Translations under genes and position numbers: made by a program | Shown: piece after piece, positions 11,121-24,399 of the stretch | Position numbering within the stretch: position 1 is the stretch's first letter | How the letters are laid out: every line of letters starts with the position of its first letter | The notes under the pieces: generated by a model | Told to the model about the DNA's origin: nothing | The model's input: the letters and a program-made list of their open reading frames with translations, nothing else | Database searches by the model: none | Assembly (NCBI GenBank): GCA_009617715.1 | Contig: VTFK01000043.1 | Location: 496,001 to 560,000, forward strand | Direction of reading: 5' to 3' | DNA from: Plectrocnemia conspersa | Lineage: Eukaryota > Arthropoda > Insecta > Trichoptera > Polycentropodidae | Length of the DNA: 64,000 bases

Positions 11121-14100
11121 AAAATGTGCACTAACTACAACAACACACCGGAAATGCCGGGAAATGTAAAAATTCACCGACGGTATAAAATAATATTTTC
11201 GCTTAGTGTACACCTGAGATCTGAGAGATTATTATTATTTTTAATATACAAGAAAATACCTACCAGCGCTCAATATCAGGTTTCAATCGTTAATGATGTC
11301 AAAAAATTGATAACAAACAACATCAAAAATAAAAAAAAGCTCGTAGTCTCGTACGCTCTCGCTGTATATGATTTTATTTTATATATGTACATACATATAT
11401 TTTTATTAAATATATTTTTTAGCAATAAAGTGATACCATAAATATAATTATGTTGGTATTAAGTATATTATAAAAGACCAACATATTTAATTTTACATCA
11501 AAGAATAATTAAACGCCACATTTTTTCAAAGAATCACTCACATAACGCTAATGAATGTATTTTTAATATAATACTTTAAAAAGTGATATTCTTAATTATA
11601 ACATATTAAAGATGCTGTTAAAAGAACGATAAGTAATATAATGAAAGGCGTATAATGATTGATAACGAGACTTTAAATCTAATTAAATTATTTTAATAAT
11701 TAGGAATATATTGAAATAACGAAAAACAGAGCCAAGTAGTTATTTATATAATAATTAATAACAACTTTTTATTATCATTACTAAATAAAATTTGATAAAT
11801 TCTTAACCCTTTTATCTTTTTTTGCGTATTAATAAAAGTCGGGAATTCAAATGGGTAAGAAAAATAATTTTCGCAATTGCTTGCAATCTTCTACGGCGTA
11901 TCTAAGGGATTTAAATATTTAGTTAGTTATTTAGCAAATGTAACTACTGTCAAACCATAAATTACTTATATTTTAGTTTCTGAAAATTCGATCGTTTTCT
12001 ATGCATTTTCAATGACAAACCGCAAAGTTTTGACCCAAAACTTATTTTTTGACATGGTATATGTTACAACCTAAGATAGACTGTATTGACATTGTTGCCA
12101 GATACCCACTACATAATTGATGAAAGGCCAATTGGTGGGAAATTTTATCTTTATGTATTTGTTTCTCAAACAGCAGTTTTATCATTAAGGATCGTCCATT
12201 GTTATTTGGTGAAAAATCTGTTTTGGTTTGATTATTATTATTTTGATTTATGTTATAAAAAATTATATGAAGATATTATAAAACATGTTATTCAAAAAAA
12301 GTTTAAAAACAACTTTAGGATGCACATAGGATTTTATTATTTTAAATTATTAATTTACTTAAAGAATTATCTTCGAGATGTGGAATACATCTCTGCGTAA
12401 TGAAAAATTTTGCCAACACTATATTAATATTACCTTTATACATGTTATCGCTTATCTTAATGCCCTTATGTATTTTTTTTTATTTATTTACAGTGATTTA
12501 ATATATCAATATTAAAAATATGAGTTTCAATTTTATAATAGGCCTTATTATTATTTTTTGATATTTGTCTTCTATATTTTAATACAAAATTCTATGTAAC
12601 CAATTTTTCTTTAGAAAAAGCTTTTCGTATGGTTTACAAGAACTTTGCATGAATTCATAAGGTATCATTTAATTAGAAACAGCACAGATTTCACAAAATT
12701 ATAGCATTTTTAATTTATTATTTGTGAATAACACACAAATCTATTCAAAACTTTTTTTATCAGCAGATGAAAATCATAAACCTCAAATTGGAAACGGATT
12801 TTAAAATTTCTCCAGGTATTCCAAGGTATTCTAGGAAGGCTGAAAGGTTCGAAAATATCACAATTGCACAAGTTTACGTAACGCAAGAAATGATATATCA
12901 TTTTCTTATTATTTTGGTAACAAATAATGCTATTTTTTATAAATACTTCTACTTCCATTAAATCAATACTAGCAATTCAGTCAAAAAATAATATCCTATA
13001 CGAAACTTACGAAACATTATAGACTCGTACCTCAGTATGCTTTGTAGGGAATTGCTGAAAATATAAGTAGCTCAGATTTATTATATATATATATATTTAT
13101 ATTAATTTTTTATTGTGAGAAAATCATTTTTTTGCAATCAAATTTTTGCGCGTCAGTTCGAAATTTGTTAATATGTTGGTGACACTTATTCATGCCATAT
13201 TTAAAAAAATGTGTTTACAGCTTGATTTACAGCTTAAATTATCCAAAATAACCATATTATTAGGCCCCAAGGTTTATGGTACCTTTAAGTGTCTAACGAA
13301 TACTAGCGATTTTCTTGATGACACCTATAAAAACCATCCGCGGTGAAAGGGTTTTAAAGAGCAAATTTTTACTTTTTGACCGTGAAAATATAATCTAGTT
13401 CCAAATATTTTTTTCGATTTCTTTAATATTCTTAATTATTTTATTTTAAACAATACATTTATTAAAAGTTATTTATTTAACTTAAAGTTATAAAAACTTA
13501 TTAAATAATGGATTGTTGAGAAAATATTTTGAATACTTGTGTACTTTTAATAAAAATTTCATTTTATCGTATATCGTGTTAAAGTGTATTTTTGCTCTAT
13601 TTTATTATTAATTTTGCATCTGTTCTGATATAGGTATTAAAGTGTATATTTTTACAAGACATAGTTAATTCGTTTATTAATGACTATAATTGTGCAACAT
13701 TTTTTGACTCGCGTCCACGTAGAATTTTTTATAGGTATATATGTAGTCTCAGAAAATAAGGTTCAATTTTGAGGTCGTAGGTGGACTAAGATTGACGTGA
13801 AGAGGGAAGCAACTGCTTTGGCGTTGCTCCGCTTAGTACGGGTTCGGATGTACTCTCGTGTGTTCCAAGCCGAGAGAAAATTATTATCTATATATTATTA
13901 AATGATAAAACCGACTGTAACAATATATACTATAAATGATAAAGTATCATCTATTTTAATTCTATATAATGATAACCATCTATAACACAATAAATTAAGT
14001 GCAAGCAATAGATTAATGTCAATTGTATATTATATATTGCTCTATGAAACAAATTTTGAGCTAATAAATCTATAGTTATGCTTAACAAAGAGCCTAAAAA

Positions 14101-14376
14101 TATTATTTATCATATATAATTTTAAGCATAATTGCTCGTAAAATCAACAATGCTTTTTGTGTGGGTAGTTAAAAGTGTTAATTAAATCAAAGTCACGCAC
14201 AACGATTCGAGATCTTACAAAAAATTAGCTGTAGTAATCCAATAGTTTATGCCCATTTAAAACAGATAAAAAAAAGCTTGCTAAATGGGTGCCGCGTGAT
14301 ATTAAAAAAAAAAAAATCGCTATTACAAAATTTATTATGCAAATCTTTCACGTAAAAAAAGCAATCTATTTTTACA
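11121..14376. other. AT-rich non-coding stretch
   Basis: ORFs of up to 105 residues exist but have low-complexity, AT-driven composition and no motifs. A GC-moderate patch at 13770-13870 is unassigned. I see nothing else. Confidence 0.4.
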
Positions 14377-14445
14377 GTTTTCATTTATTTTATTATTATA
14401 AATTTGCCGTTGTAACCTTACAGGCGTAAGCTCATTACGATAGAA
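14377..14445 (-). repeat. Retroelement 3' end, copy b
   Basis: On the minus strand the sequence reads GAGCTTACGCCTGTAAGG, then TTACAACGG, then an AATAATAAAATAAAT tail. It matches the plus-strand copy at 27660 (GACTTACGCCTGTTATG). Confidence 0.5.
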
Positions 14446-15246
14446 CGAAGTAAATATTTACTAATTGAGTCAATGCATCTGGCTCTCAAATTTTCAATAT
14501 ATTATTTAAATAATAATTTACTAAGAACCTCATAAAAATATGTATATCTCAGTATATACAAAATTAATATAATGCATATTCTGTATTAACAATGTTAAGT
14601 AATTGTATGCCACAATTCAAACGAATCGAAATCAAATAATTTCCTTAATGGATATTTTTCTACCATTATGACGTATCGTAATAATTAAATGGGTATTTAC
14701 TTAAGTATTAGCGTGACATGACTGTCCGTTGACAAATCAACATTTAATTTAATTCCGCGCAATATTGTAAAATAGCAATCTTTTTATATATGTTAAAATT
14801 TGAGGTTGAGTTGAATTTTTTCACTCCCGATTCAGAGAGGTCGCTATGAATGAATTAAAAAAACAACAGCGAATTTTGGAAATGTTATAACGCCAGGCAA
14901 GGATTCGTTAATTATTTTTCTCTCGAAAAATAAAAATCACAGGCATACGCATTTTTATTATATTTTAATAATTATTATTTTGAGAAGAGAATTTCTGATT
15001 TAATTTCTTCCATTGAAAAAATATGTTTTTACTTCTAAAATTTCACTTTTACGTAATGCGTACTTTAAAACTTTATTTTTCATTAAGCAATGTCAGACAT
15101 TTACATTTTAAATTTATGTGAAATATTAAAAATTAAGTATTTAATAATTAGTTTAAAATTTAATATCGGAAAATGTGTAGTATATATTTTATTTATTCTA
15201 TAATTTTTTTTTATTTTAATGATTACAATTATTACAATATTGACTA

Positions 15247-15248
<2 letters not shown>

Positions 15249-15287
<39 letters not shown>
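15249..15287. repeat. (TA)n microsatellite
   Basis: About 39 bases of pure alternating TA, ending in a short TACACACA run. The two ORFs that cross it are artefacts of the repeat. Confidence 0.95.
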
Positions 15288-15289
<2 letters not shown>

Positions 15290-15293
<4 letters not shown>

Positions 15294-16007
15294 ATGTATA
15301 TTTAATAAAATATATTAAATTAGATCGAAAATTAAAATTACCAATGGAACAGCGTACTTCTTAACTTTGAAGAGAGCGATGTATACCATAATGAAATTAT
15401 TATATTATAATATAATGTTTGAAATATTGTGTACAAAGTATAAACAAACTTTGCAAACAAACAAACAGTCATATTAACAACATGGCAACCACCAGACGCA
15501 AAATCTTAGATTAGATAGATAGTAGTCGGGTTAATTAATTAACAAGTGTCTGTAATCAAATTATCAGTTTAAGTAGAGGGGTGATGTAATACAACCGCAC
15601 GCACCTCACTTCATCTAAAACCTATGTATATGTCAAGTTGGATTAAACAATAATTTAATCACTATACAGTTGATTTTACTGGTTTTATCTATACATAGAT
15701 GAAAGATTTATTCATTAAAATGTGATTATTTGAGTTATATACAATCTTGGTTTATTCAGTTGCCTGGATGAGCCAATATTGTATATACATATATTGGTAG
15801 TTAATAATCTGGCCTAAAAACAGTGTTTATGTATGAGTTTAAAAAGCACTAACAACAATTATGCCTCTAAGATGACATAACACGACTTCATCGTTATTCC
15901 ATGTTTATTCATTATTATTCAAAATTTCTGCTGAGAAAATATATTTAAAAAATATTTTGTACAGTTTATGTTAAAAATAATATATATAAAATAAAAGTTA
16001 TATTTCA
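15290..16007. other. Non-coding stretch
   Basis: Nothing recognisable apart from a slightly GC-richer patch at 15480-15640. Confidence 0.35.
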
Positions 16008-16173
16008 GGCGCGGGCGGTTGAATATTTTCCCTCTCGATCGCTCGCGTTTTAAGTAACGAGAGTGAGTGAGAGATATGAGCATGCGGTCCGAACGCCCTA
16101 ATCTCTCATTCACTCTCGTCACTTAACACGCGAGCGATCGAGAGGAAAAGTATCTGAGCTCTCGCCCCTGTTA
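16008..16173. repeat. Large imperfect foldback (palindrome), copy 1
   Basis: The arms 16031-16075 and 16101-16145 are reverse complements with few mismatches: CCTCTCGATCGCTCGCG on the left answers CGCGAGCGATCGAGAGG on the right. Weaker pairing continues outward to about 16008 and 16173 (CAGGCGCGGGC against CTCGCCCCTG). The centre is about 25 bases. It is strongly GC-rich in AT-rich surroundings. The AAGTAA(C/T)GAGAGTGAGTG word recurs in the foldback at 22448-22590. Confidence 0.85.
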
Positions 16174-16620
16174 TTAAATATGTATAATTCAGAATTGACA
16201 TTAATTTATTGCTAGAATTTTTAGGTTTTTTGTCAGTCTGTTTTATCACCTTATAGAATACATTTTATTTCAAATAGTTTTGGGCTTTTATGCATAGTTG
16301 ATAAAGGGAATTTTTCGAATCATTCGCTCAGTATTTAATATCAAAGTGATATAGTATAAAATCTATCACTGAAATTTATTTGTTTTGTTGTTAGAATTTG
16401 TAGGTATTTTTATAGTCGGTTTTACTATATTACAGAATTCATTTTATTTATGATAAGTTTGGGTTTATTAAGTAAAATTATGAATTTTTAATTTAGATTA
16501 AGTGAATTTTCCGAAAAGTTAGCTCAGTATTTGTCTTGCATAACACATTTTATTTATAATGGTTTAAGCATAATTATGAATATTTAAAGCAAAAATAGAG
16601 AATTTTCCGATACTTCAGGT

Positions 16621-16700
16621 CAGTGATGGCGAACCTAATACATTTCTATGCAGGATCACCTCTATAAGAGGCAAATTTCATTCTTAAATTTGTAAAAGGT
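16621..16700. mobile_element. hAT-like terminus, truncated
   Basis: CAGTGATGGCGAACC resembles the right-end terminus of the hAT element at 22386-24374 (CTGTAATGGCGAACC on its complement). No partner terminus or target duplication is found nearby. Confidence 0.4.
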
Positions 16701-17214
16701 TCTACAAATAATACCAGCAAGTTTATATGCCTATGTATAGGTGTATATAAAAATATACCGCTGCCTACATACATCCTCTTTATGCTCCTCAAGAGCTGTC
16801 ACCTTGGTTGAAAATCAACACTTGAACCCTGATACATAAATGGCATTGCAAATATTTACTTACATATACATATAGTAAAAGAATAAACTGGGGCTATAAT
16901 ATATTAAATTGTAATATCTTATATAATGTACATAATTACTACATCTTTGACTCGATAATCACTTAGTAATATTTGTAGCAAAAGTGCTTTACACAAAATA
17001 ACAATATTATGTATAATTGTATTATTTTTCCTCTCAAACGTCGAATTATATCTTTATTTTTAAATGTCATGTTGGATCTGTTTGTCGTAGTGCTCTTCTT
17101 TTATAATATAATATATTATATGAGAGCAATATTTTTGAAAAACCATATTACGGTTATATAGTGTCTAAGGTAAGGCATAATAAACATAAGGGAAAGTCAC
17201 GTAAAAGAGGAAAA

Positions 17215-17425
17215 GATGTACGTGACGTGGGTAAACTAAAATGGCCGCGGGCTTTCCACGGTTGAGTCAAAACTTTTGATTACGGGCATTATTTGGGTTT
17301 TATTAGGCCTTTTATACGCTCTCACACCAATTACGTATAAGGCTGCGTTATTGTTTTTCCAATGGCGACCCAATGAAATCTTTTTTATTTACATCCTGGC
17401 TATCCTTTCGAGTCGATGCCCTTGA
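17215..17425. promoter_or_regulatory. GC-moderate conserved-looking block
   Basis: The stretch from CGTGACGTGGGTAAACT through ATGGCCGCGGGC to CGAGTCGATGCCC has balanced composition unlike its flanks. No long frame is open and no repeat partner was seen. A promoter or conserved non-coding element is possible, as is a decayed exon. Confidence 0.25.
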
Positions 17426-18834
17426 AATAGTCCTTGATAATATGATACGTATTTTATAAAACATGTATACACATTTATGTTTATATTAGATTTGATGTCA
17501 TGCAGGCATTTCCTTCCTGACATGCCTTATCCAGCATTTGATGTGACATTCTTATTGTTTACCTGTGCTACAAACATTTTACCTATTGACTATTCGATTA
17601 CGATAACGGTGACAAGGATACTGGGTTACGTACTTATAGAAATATTATATAATAATATTTTATGTGTGTGCTATTATATCCAGATCTAACATGTGTATAT
17701 ACATATTTTCATATTAAAAAGGTTTCTATCTGAATAAAGAAATACGCGACAATTCTGTAACAATTTTTATTTTTATTAATAAATTGAACACTCTTGTTGA
17801 CCTACTATATCTCGTAATTTACTAATAATTTGAATAATGAATTAATATAAATACTTAAAGGAATAATAATTAATGTCATACAAATTATATTTTATGTCAG
17901 AATAATAAATTATTAAACATATAGTATTACATTACTTTGCAAGATATGGTGTAAAATATAATGTAACTGGTAAATCAAGTTGAAAAGACGATAACCAGTA
18001 TAATATTTTTTTCCCAGTTTATTAAATACAAATTATTGTATATAAAATTAATTGATACAATGTACAGACATTAAATATTTAATTTTTCATAGACCGGATG
18101 AAACATCTTATTTTAGGTCAAAATCTAAGTAAATATGGTAAATTTTTTTAGTGCGTTGCAAATATAAAATATTCAGCATACAGCACGGAAAAAATGCAAT
18201 AATCAAATATTATTTTAGCATTAAATATACTTTACTATTATTAGGCATTTTAAAACTTTAATCACTTATAAGTCGTTGTTTTATTCCAGATTTATTATTC
18301 TGCAATTTTTTTATGAACAATACATAGTTTCTTTTTTAAATTTAATTTACAAATATAGTTTATTATTTTAATTTTTTCTGAATATACGAATGAAATACGT
18401 TTTATACTAGAGACTGACAATATACTATTAGAAAAAAGCAGAACAAAATAAACGATAACAATCATGCCTGAAGGATATTTCTCATTATTACTAGTACATG
18501 TTTTATTTTCACATGATAATATTTGAAGATATATTTGTTTATATATGAAGAAGCAACACATTTGACGAATATTTTTTAAGTAGTTAAATAAATGTTTAAA
18601 AAATTAACTTTGTTCTTCATATGGAATCGATTTAAATTAGCTGTTAATTCATAACATCTATATTTCAGAGACATGTCGTTGATACTATAACGGAGATTTT
18701 TTTAATCTTTTGTAACTTCATAGGCATAATAGTAATGCATTTTAACGGGGTAAATCTGTACTAACTGGGTAAGCCAATAATACATAATAAATACTTTAAG
18801 TAAATATTAATCATTGACATGTATATTATTAATT

Positions 18835-19008
18835 AATAATTAATACATGTGTTATAATTTTTAATCGATTTATGTCACTTCAAAGCTGGGGCCAGTTTTT
18901 AACAATAATGAATTTATAAATAAAAATTTGAATCCGATACTGTGGCTCGAGCCCGCGGCCTCTGGGTTATAAGTTTTGACCATTTAGACTATGCTGTATG
19001 TAATTCAA
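18835..19008 (-). repeat. tRNA-derived SINE, copy 1
   Basis: Read on the minus strand, the head has an A-box-like CATAGTCTAAATGGT and a near-consensus B box GGGCTCGAGCC, then a body with ATTTTTATTTATAAA, AAAACTGGCCCCAGCT and AAGTGACATA. The body words match the plus-strand copy at 59921-60075, which confirms a SINE family. It is not a functional tRNA gene because no cloverleaf acceptor closes. Confidence 0.75.
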
Positions 19009-22000
19009 AATACAAAATAGTTTTATATAAATATATTAATTAGTAGTTGATTTTATAAAAAAATGGGGCTTTGTAATATTTTTGCTTTAAAAAAATATTT
19101 GAAATTTAATGTTGAAGGAAAATAATAATTTTATTATATATTATATTATTATATAATAAACTTAAATCTATTAAATTGAATGACATAATCGATTATAAGA
19201 AAACCGCGTGTCTGATAAACAAAATTAAATCGTAGATAGGTTTTATGTAGCGCAAAAACAATAACAATTCGTTTGCGAAAATAGAGTAACAATAATTTAT
19301 TAATACTGAATTTTAACATTTAAAAAATCATAGCTGTGATATAAAGAGCGATTTACATATGATTTTTTTCAGTACTTTCTAAAATATCAATATATGTATG
19401 TATGTGAAATACGCTGTTTTATCTTATCATCAGTTTCTTACGTATCATTGGAATTATTTTATCATGCATTTGATATGATTCACCGTTTTTCTCAAAATAG
19501 TTAATTGTGTTCTATTGATAGTTAATGAGACATTTCACACATTGAATTAATCCTAGTGGGCAAAATTAAATTATGTTCATTTAACTTTTTACCTACATAC
19601 ATATGTTTTGGATCGACTGAATTTATTTGTATTAATATTTTTTAATAATTCCAGACATATTTTATTTTGTAATTGAAATATATGAATAATATACTAGAAA
19701 CGAGAGGTAGTACATGAGGTATAAAAGCAAGCCTGTGATTTTAGTGTAAACAAACGTTATCGACTGTACACAATATTGTGAAATTGCTATCGAATTTTAG
19801 ATACATTTATGTATATTTACTTATTAATGTGTATTAAAAGTAACAACATATGTACACCGAAGTAGTATATGTGTATATACATATATACAATTTGGTATAT
19901 GTTATATTAATATTATTATTACTTTATGAGATTAAAAAATATTTCATAAATCTTATTATAAAAGAAATATAATTTAGTTGTATTTATGTATAGATTCACG
20001 TGCTATCCTACACATATATTTACATACATATACAAATCGATCTTTCGCTTAAGTTAATATTAAAAAATATATAAACTAAGCTACATTAATTAAGAACATG
20101 ATAATACTCGACTGCATTATTTTCAACTCATAAACTTATTACATATTTAATATATTCATAAATGCGTAAAATTACGTTTTTACTTTTATGTACACAGTAA
20201 AATAATATCGTACGCGTGGCAAACATATTTTATTATTAATATATTTCACAAAAATAATAGGTAGAAATTTATCGTCTTGGAGCATATTTAATGAAAAATT
20301 CATCATGTTTTTTATTACATTATTAACAAAAACAATTTAAAGCTTAAACATTATGTGTATGTTAAAATATTTTTATTTATAATTTAATAAATACCTTATA
20401 CAGTTTAATTCTTACTGTGAGGGAGCTCATTACACATTACTCGCGTGTCAAATCAATTTTCGAAATTAAAATTAATTAAAATACCATTAATATATTTCAA
20501 TGGGGTAATTTCAAAGTATCTTATATATAATCGTTTAATAATAATTGAGACTTAGATCACATGTAAGTAAAAAAATACGGATTTTCAATTGTTATTAATT
20601 CAATATTTTGTTGAATTAATTGTAAAATGTGTTATATTGATTTTTGCTTCTACTTTATGTATTATTTATATTTTTATTTTTTGTCATTATATTAAATCAA
20701 TATAATTAAAATAAAAATGCTTTAACTTCCCAGTGAAAATACTTACAATACTAATGTTTTGCCTCTGTAAGACTTTCTCAAATATTATGTTTGTGTTTGA
20801 TTCTCGGATATGCACAGCGATTACTCAACAGGTATTTTATTTTACTGAGAAAAAAATACGTTTGATTCTGAGAAAACTACGAGAATCTTGGATTTATGAA
20901 ACAACAAAGAACGTTTGTGATGTTTACGTCTTGAATACGTGCAAAACACGTTTCTACCTAGTGGGTGAAATATATTTTTGCAAAACTTGTATACAAGGGA
21001 TCTTACTCCAAACTAGTATATGATTATTTCGAATGGGTTACTTTAACATATATTCATATTTTTTTGTTGTTATCGCGCTTCTTATGGTAATTTTCAGTCG
21101 TGATTACAAAAATTAAGTTTAGAGTCAATGTTTTAATACTAACTCTTAATTTTATGTTACATTGTTCGTTTTTAAAAATTAGAAACGAGAGTTACAGAAC
21201 GATTAAATATAATAGCATATTATTTATCTTGATAATTTTTATTGTTTATTTCTCAAAGTAATTATTTAATATAAGATGGATGTATAGATTTATCTATAAT
21301 TTTGTCACATTGTGTAATATATTCAATATAACTTTACAATGCATATAACAATAAATAAAGGCATTACAACGAAAATATGTGTTGTTATACCATACAAAAA
21401 AAATATTATACAGACTGCATGATGAAACATATCTGAATTTTTACAAAAATTATAATAAACGAAATAAGAAATTTCCATGATATATTATAAAAATAATTAT
21501 TTAAGATACATTTGTAGCAGTCTAACACTATTATCTTAAATACATTTCCGCGAGGAGCATTAACCCTTTAAACGCCAGCGATTATTTGTTTAGACTTATT
21601 ATTTCTAGGAGATAAAAATAATAGTGATTTACGGACCTTCGTGTCAGGGATATTTAATTCTATTTTTTAGATAAAGCTTGTTAAAAAAACTGACTACATA
21701 TGTCACCATGGCTTATGGTTTAATAGCATACTATTTGACTTCTCACGCCTGTAAATTTAAGTAGCATTTTTGATTGTTTTTAAACATTCAATCCCTCCTT
21801 TAGATTGTTAAATTGTTAAATGATAGGGTGATTAAATTAATGATCTCAATAATGATTAAAACATAATTATTTTGTATTTCTAAATTTTCCTTTTCTTACG
21901 GATGAATATCGTGATAATTAATTAAAATAAAGTATAACAAATTATTATAAAATTTACTACTTCAGTTCATAGAAAATATTGAAAATGTATAAAAAAAAAA

Positions 22001-22377
22001 ATTCCGGTGCCACCTTCTTGTAGAATATCTCATAAATCCTTTTTAGTACAAAGCTCTTTTTATATAAGATGTCATTCATTATAAAAGTTTGCTATTACAA
22101 TGTTTTATCTATAATACTGGATACGATTTTAGAATTTTGATTCTGTAAGGATATTTATTGTGTATCCTTTCCAAGCAAAGAGTAGTTTTTTTCCCAGAAC
22201 GTCTCGAGACGGATGTGCTAATAGGTGGTCTAGGTTTTTATCTATTTTTATTTTTGGAATAAAATAATGGTTTGGGTGGTTGAAACCCTTACACGAATTT
22301 GCATAATGAATGATGCTCTTCTTGGAAGACAAACTTGTGATACTGAATTAGCTGCTAGTCATTAATATATGGTTTTA
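19009..22377. other. AT-rich non-coding stretch
   Basis: No gene recognised. The 96-residue plus-strand ORF at 20733-21023 has no visible motif or splice context. The only repeat I can place is a short block at 22158-22198, described separately. Confidence 0.4.
22158..22198. repeat. Short repeat shared with 47061-47095
   Basis: Both places carry TCCTTTCCAARCAAAGAGTA followed by GTTTTT. The element is not recognised; it lies just left of the hAT element here. Confidence 0.5.
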
Positions 22378-22447
22378 TCATAGACCATTGATGGCAAACT
22401 TTTTGAGCAAAATTCTTAAAAAATATATTTCAACTCGGGTGCCATGC

Positions 22448-22590
22448 AGGCGCGTACGGTGAGATACGTTCTCTTTCGCTCGCTCACGTGTTAAGTAATG
22501 AGAGTGAGTGGGAGATAAAAGAATGCGGAACGCATGTTACGCACGCCCTTATTTCTCACTCATTCTCGTCCGTACCGAACGCGCCTAGTG
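22448..22590. repeat. GC-rich foldback, copy 2, inside the hAT element
   Basis: The outer arms AGGCGCGTACGGT (22448) and ACCGAACGCGCCT (ending 22589) pair, and an inner arm GTAATGAGAGTGAGTGGGAGAT answers ATTTCTCACTCATTCTCGTC. It is related in sequence to the palindrome at 16008-16173. Confidence 0.8.
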
Positions 22591-22639
22591 CCGTGGCACA
22601 TCAAGAAAAATCTATAATTTTGTGATATTTAAAGCTCTA

Positions 22640-24150
22640 GTAAAAATAGTTACATTTATTTATTAAAAAAGATAAGTGACTCTTTTGTTGCTAAATTGCA
22701 TTTACTAAATCTTCAATTGAAAGGTTAGTATTTCATGTACTTCAAGTACTACTAACTTCTATTGTAAGTCACTTTCTTTTATTGGTTTTAATATTATTAA
22801 CGCTGAGAATAAGGTCTCACAAAAATACATAGAGGGAAAATTTTTGAGTAAAACCATCGCTAAATTTTTCAGGATGCTAAAAGAGTCTGATAATTGGTTC
22901 CAAGCACTCTAAATTTATTGTTTGAAGTGGCATTTTTATTCCATATTTTTGAGATTGTACCTCAAATTGACAACTCTTGAGCCCAGAAGCTGTATTCAAA
23001 ATCCTTTAATCCTTTAATTTTCTTCATTCATATAAACAGAGAGATCTGTTTATATGAATAAACAAAACTTGTGATAGTTGAGCTAAGAAAAGTATTTCAG
23101 ATTCTTATCCTCAAGAAATACCTTAGTATCTATAAAGCATTCCATAAATCGCTTAAGCACTTTTCTTTGGCTCAGTCACACCAATATTGTATCACTCATG
23201 TAATTCATATAGCTGTTTCTAAAGTTCTTTATAAAACGATTCCAATTTAATCTTTAAAATCATGCTCGGAAGAAGATGATTAATATGAATTCACCGATGG
23301 ATATGAAAAAGGAAAGGATTTTTGCTAATTGATTGTGAATCTGTAAAGCACTGCTTCAGAGATGTAAATATACTGAGAAAAATCGTAATATTATTTAAGA
23401 AATCACTCACTAAGGATGATATTCTACAAAAAATAAAACATAAAGAATAATCTTTATAATATGCTGAAGAGATTTATTTTTTCAAAAACAAGTATACGAA
23501 AAACGTAAATAGACTAAAATAATCTATTGGTAACGTTTAATGAAAATGATTGAAAGAAAATTGCAGAAGTTATAGAAGTTTTGAAATTTTTTTAACATAT
23601 TATTTAAAATAATATTTGAATCACTTATTGTATTATTTTAATAATACCTGTATTTATTTAGTGTTTTATATTAATTATATTGTTTTTAAATATATTTAAA
23701 ATGCAAGATTATTTCATTTATCTTAATGAATCATAGAGATAAATTTAATACATTAAATAATAGACTATATATGTAGATAAATCATAATCAATAAATCACT
23801 TATGATATATAATAAAAGATAAATGTCTCATATAAAATAAATTGTATTAGTCATTTTTTTTAGCAATTTCGTTAATTTTATTAATATATTTAATTTGAAT
23901 TTAGAAGATCCCGGGATCATAAACTTGTAATCTCGAAATCCCGATCCAACCGATCATTTGATTTGACATTAGTAATTTCATCAAGAGAAATCGAAAAATA
24001 TTTACAGTAATTAAAGTCTCTTTTTAATTTATGCTGTGAATAGAGTTTCAGTTTCATTGTTCTGTCTTTAATAACATTTTGATTTAGCGGTAATTCAGAA
24101 ATTTTCTTAATAACAGCCTCTTTATTTTGCATATCGTGAAATGAGTGCAC
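22640..24150 (-). pseudogene. hAT transposase, degenerate
   Basis: The best N-terminal stretch (minus, 24150-23917) reads ISELPLNQNVIKDRTMKL then YFSISLDEITN, matching the segment of ZBED-like hAT transposases where the first catalytic Asp lies (..FSI.LDES.D). Toward the C-terminus, frames near 22990-22800 give a FLWAQELS..NKFRVLGTN-like dimerisation region and a LCILVRPYSQ piece equivalent to FGSTYVCEQLFS. A FNXRFSKCNLA stretch near 22700 corresponds to the LTDE.L...LR.A ending. Stops and frameshifts are frequent. An active enzyme would cut and rejoin DNA in the nucleus; this one cannot be made intact. Confidence 0.7.
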
Positions 24151-24399
24151 ATCTTAGAAAAGTTTAATTAATAAATTTTCCTTCACTGCGAGCTTTTTCA
24201 TGCTGAGCTGTGAAATGATCGATGCATAGAATTACAAATTTAAGAATGGAATTTGACTGAATCTTGCCTAAAAATGTAATCCTTTATTTCCTTCTCATTT
24301 ATAAACGATGTGTGTCACCTAAAATGTCTTGGCTTGTCATCTTTGACACGCGTGTCATAGGTTCGCCATTACAGTCATATACCTTTAGCTATCCTACAT

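Larger units (their letters stand above)
22386..24374 (-). mobile_element. hAT-superfamily DNA transposon, complete ends, decayed
   Basis: The termini are short inverted repeats (left CATTGATGGCAAAC; right, on the complement, CTGTAATGGCGAAC). They are flanked by near-identical 8-bp target duplications, TCATAGAC (22378-22385) and TCATATAC (24375-24382), as expected for hAT insertions. The interior codes on the minus strand for a degenerate transposase of the ZBED/GTF2IRD2-like type. A GC-rich foldback (22448-22590) lies just inside the left end. The TSD mismatch and many stops indicate an old, inactive copy. Confidence 0.8.

Noticed and set aside
12086..12400. 104-residue plus-strand ORF rich in Tyr, Phe, Lys and Leu
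   Set aside because: The residue make-up is what AT-rich random sequence gives; I saw no membrane-protein or mitochondrial-insert pattern.
15101..15364. Overlapping 63-residue ORFs on both strands
   Set aside because: They are products of the shorter (TA)n tract and AT-rich flanks.
18835..19008. Possible tRNA gene
   Set aside because: Internal promoter boxes are present, but there is no closing acceptor stem and the body matches another locus, so it is a SINE.
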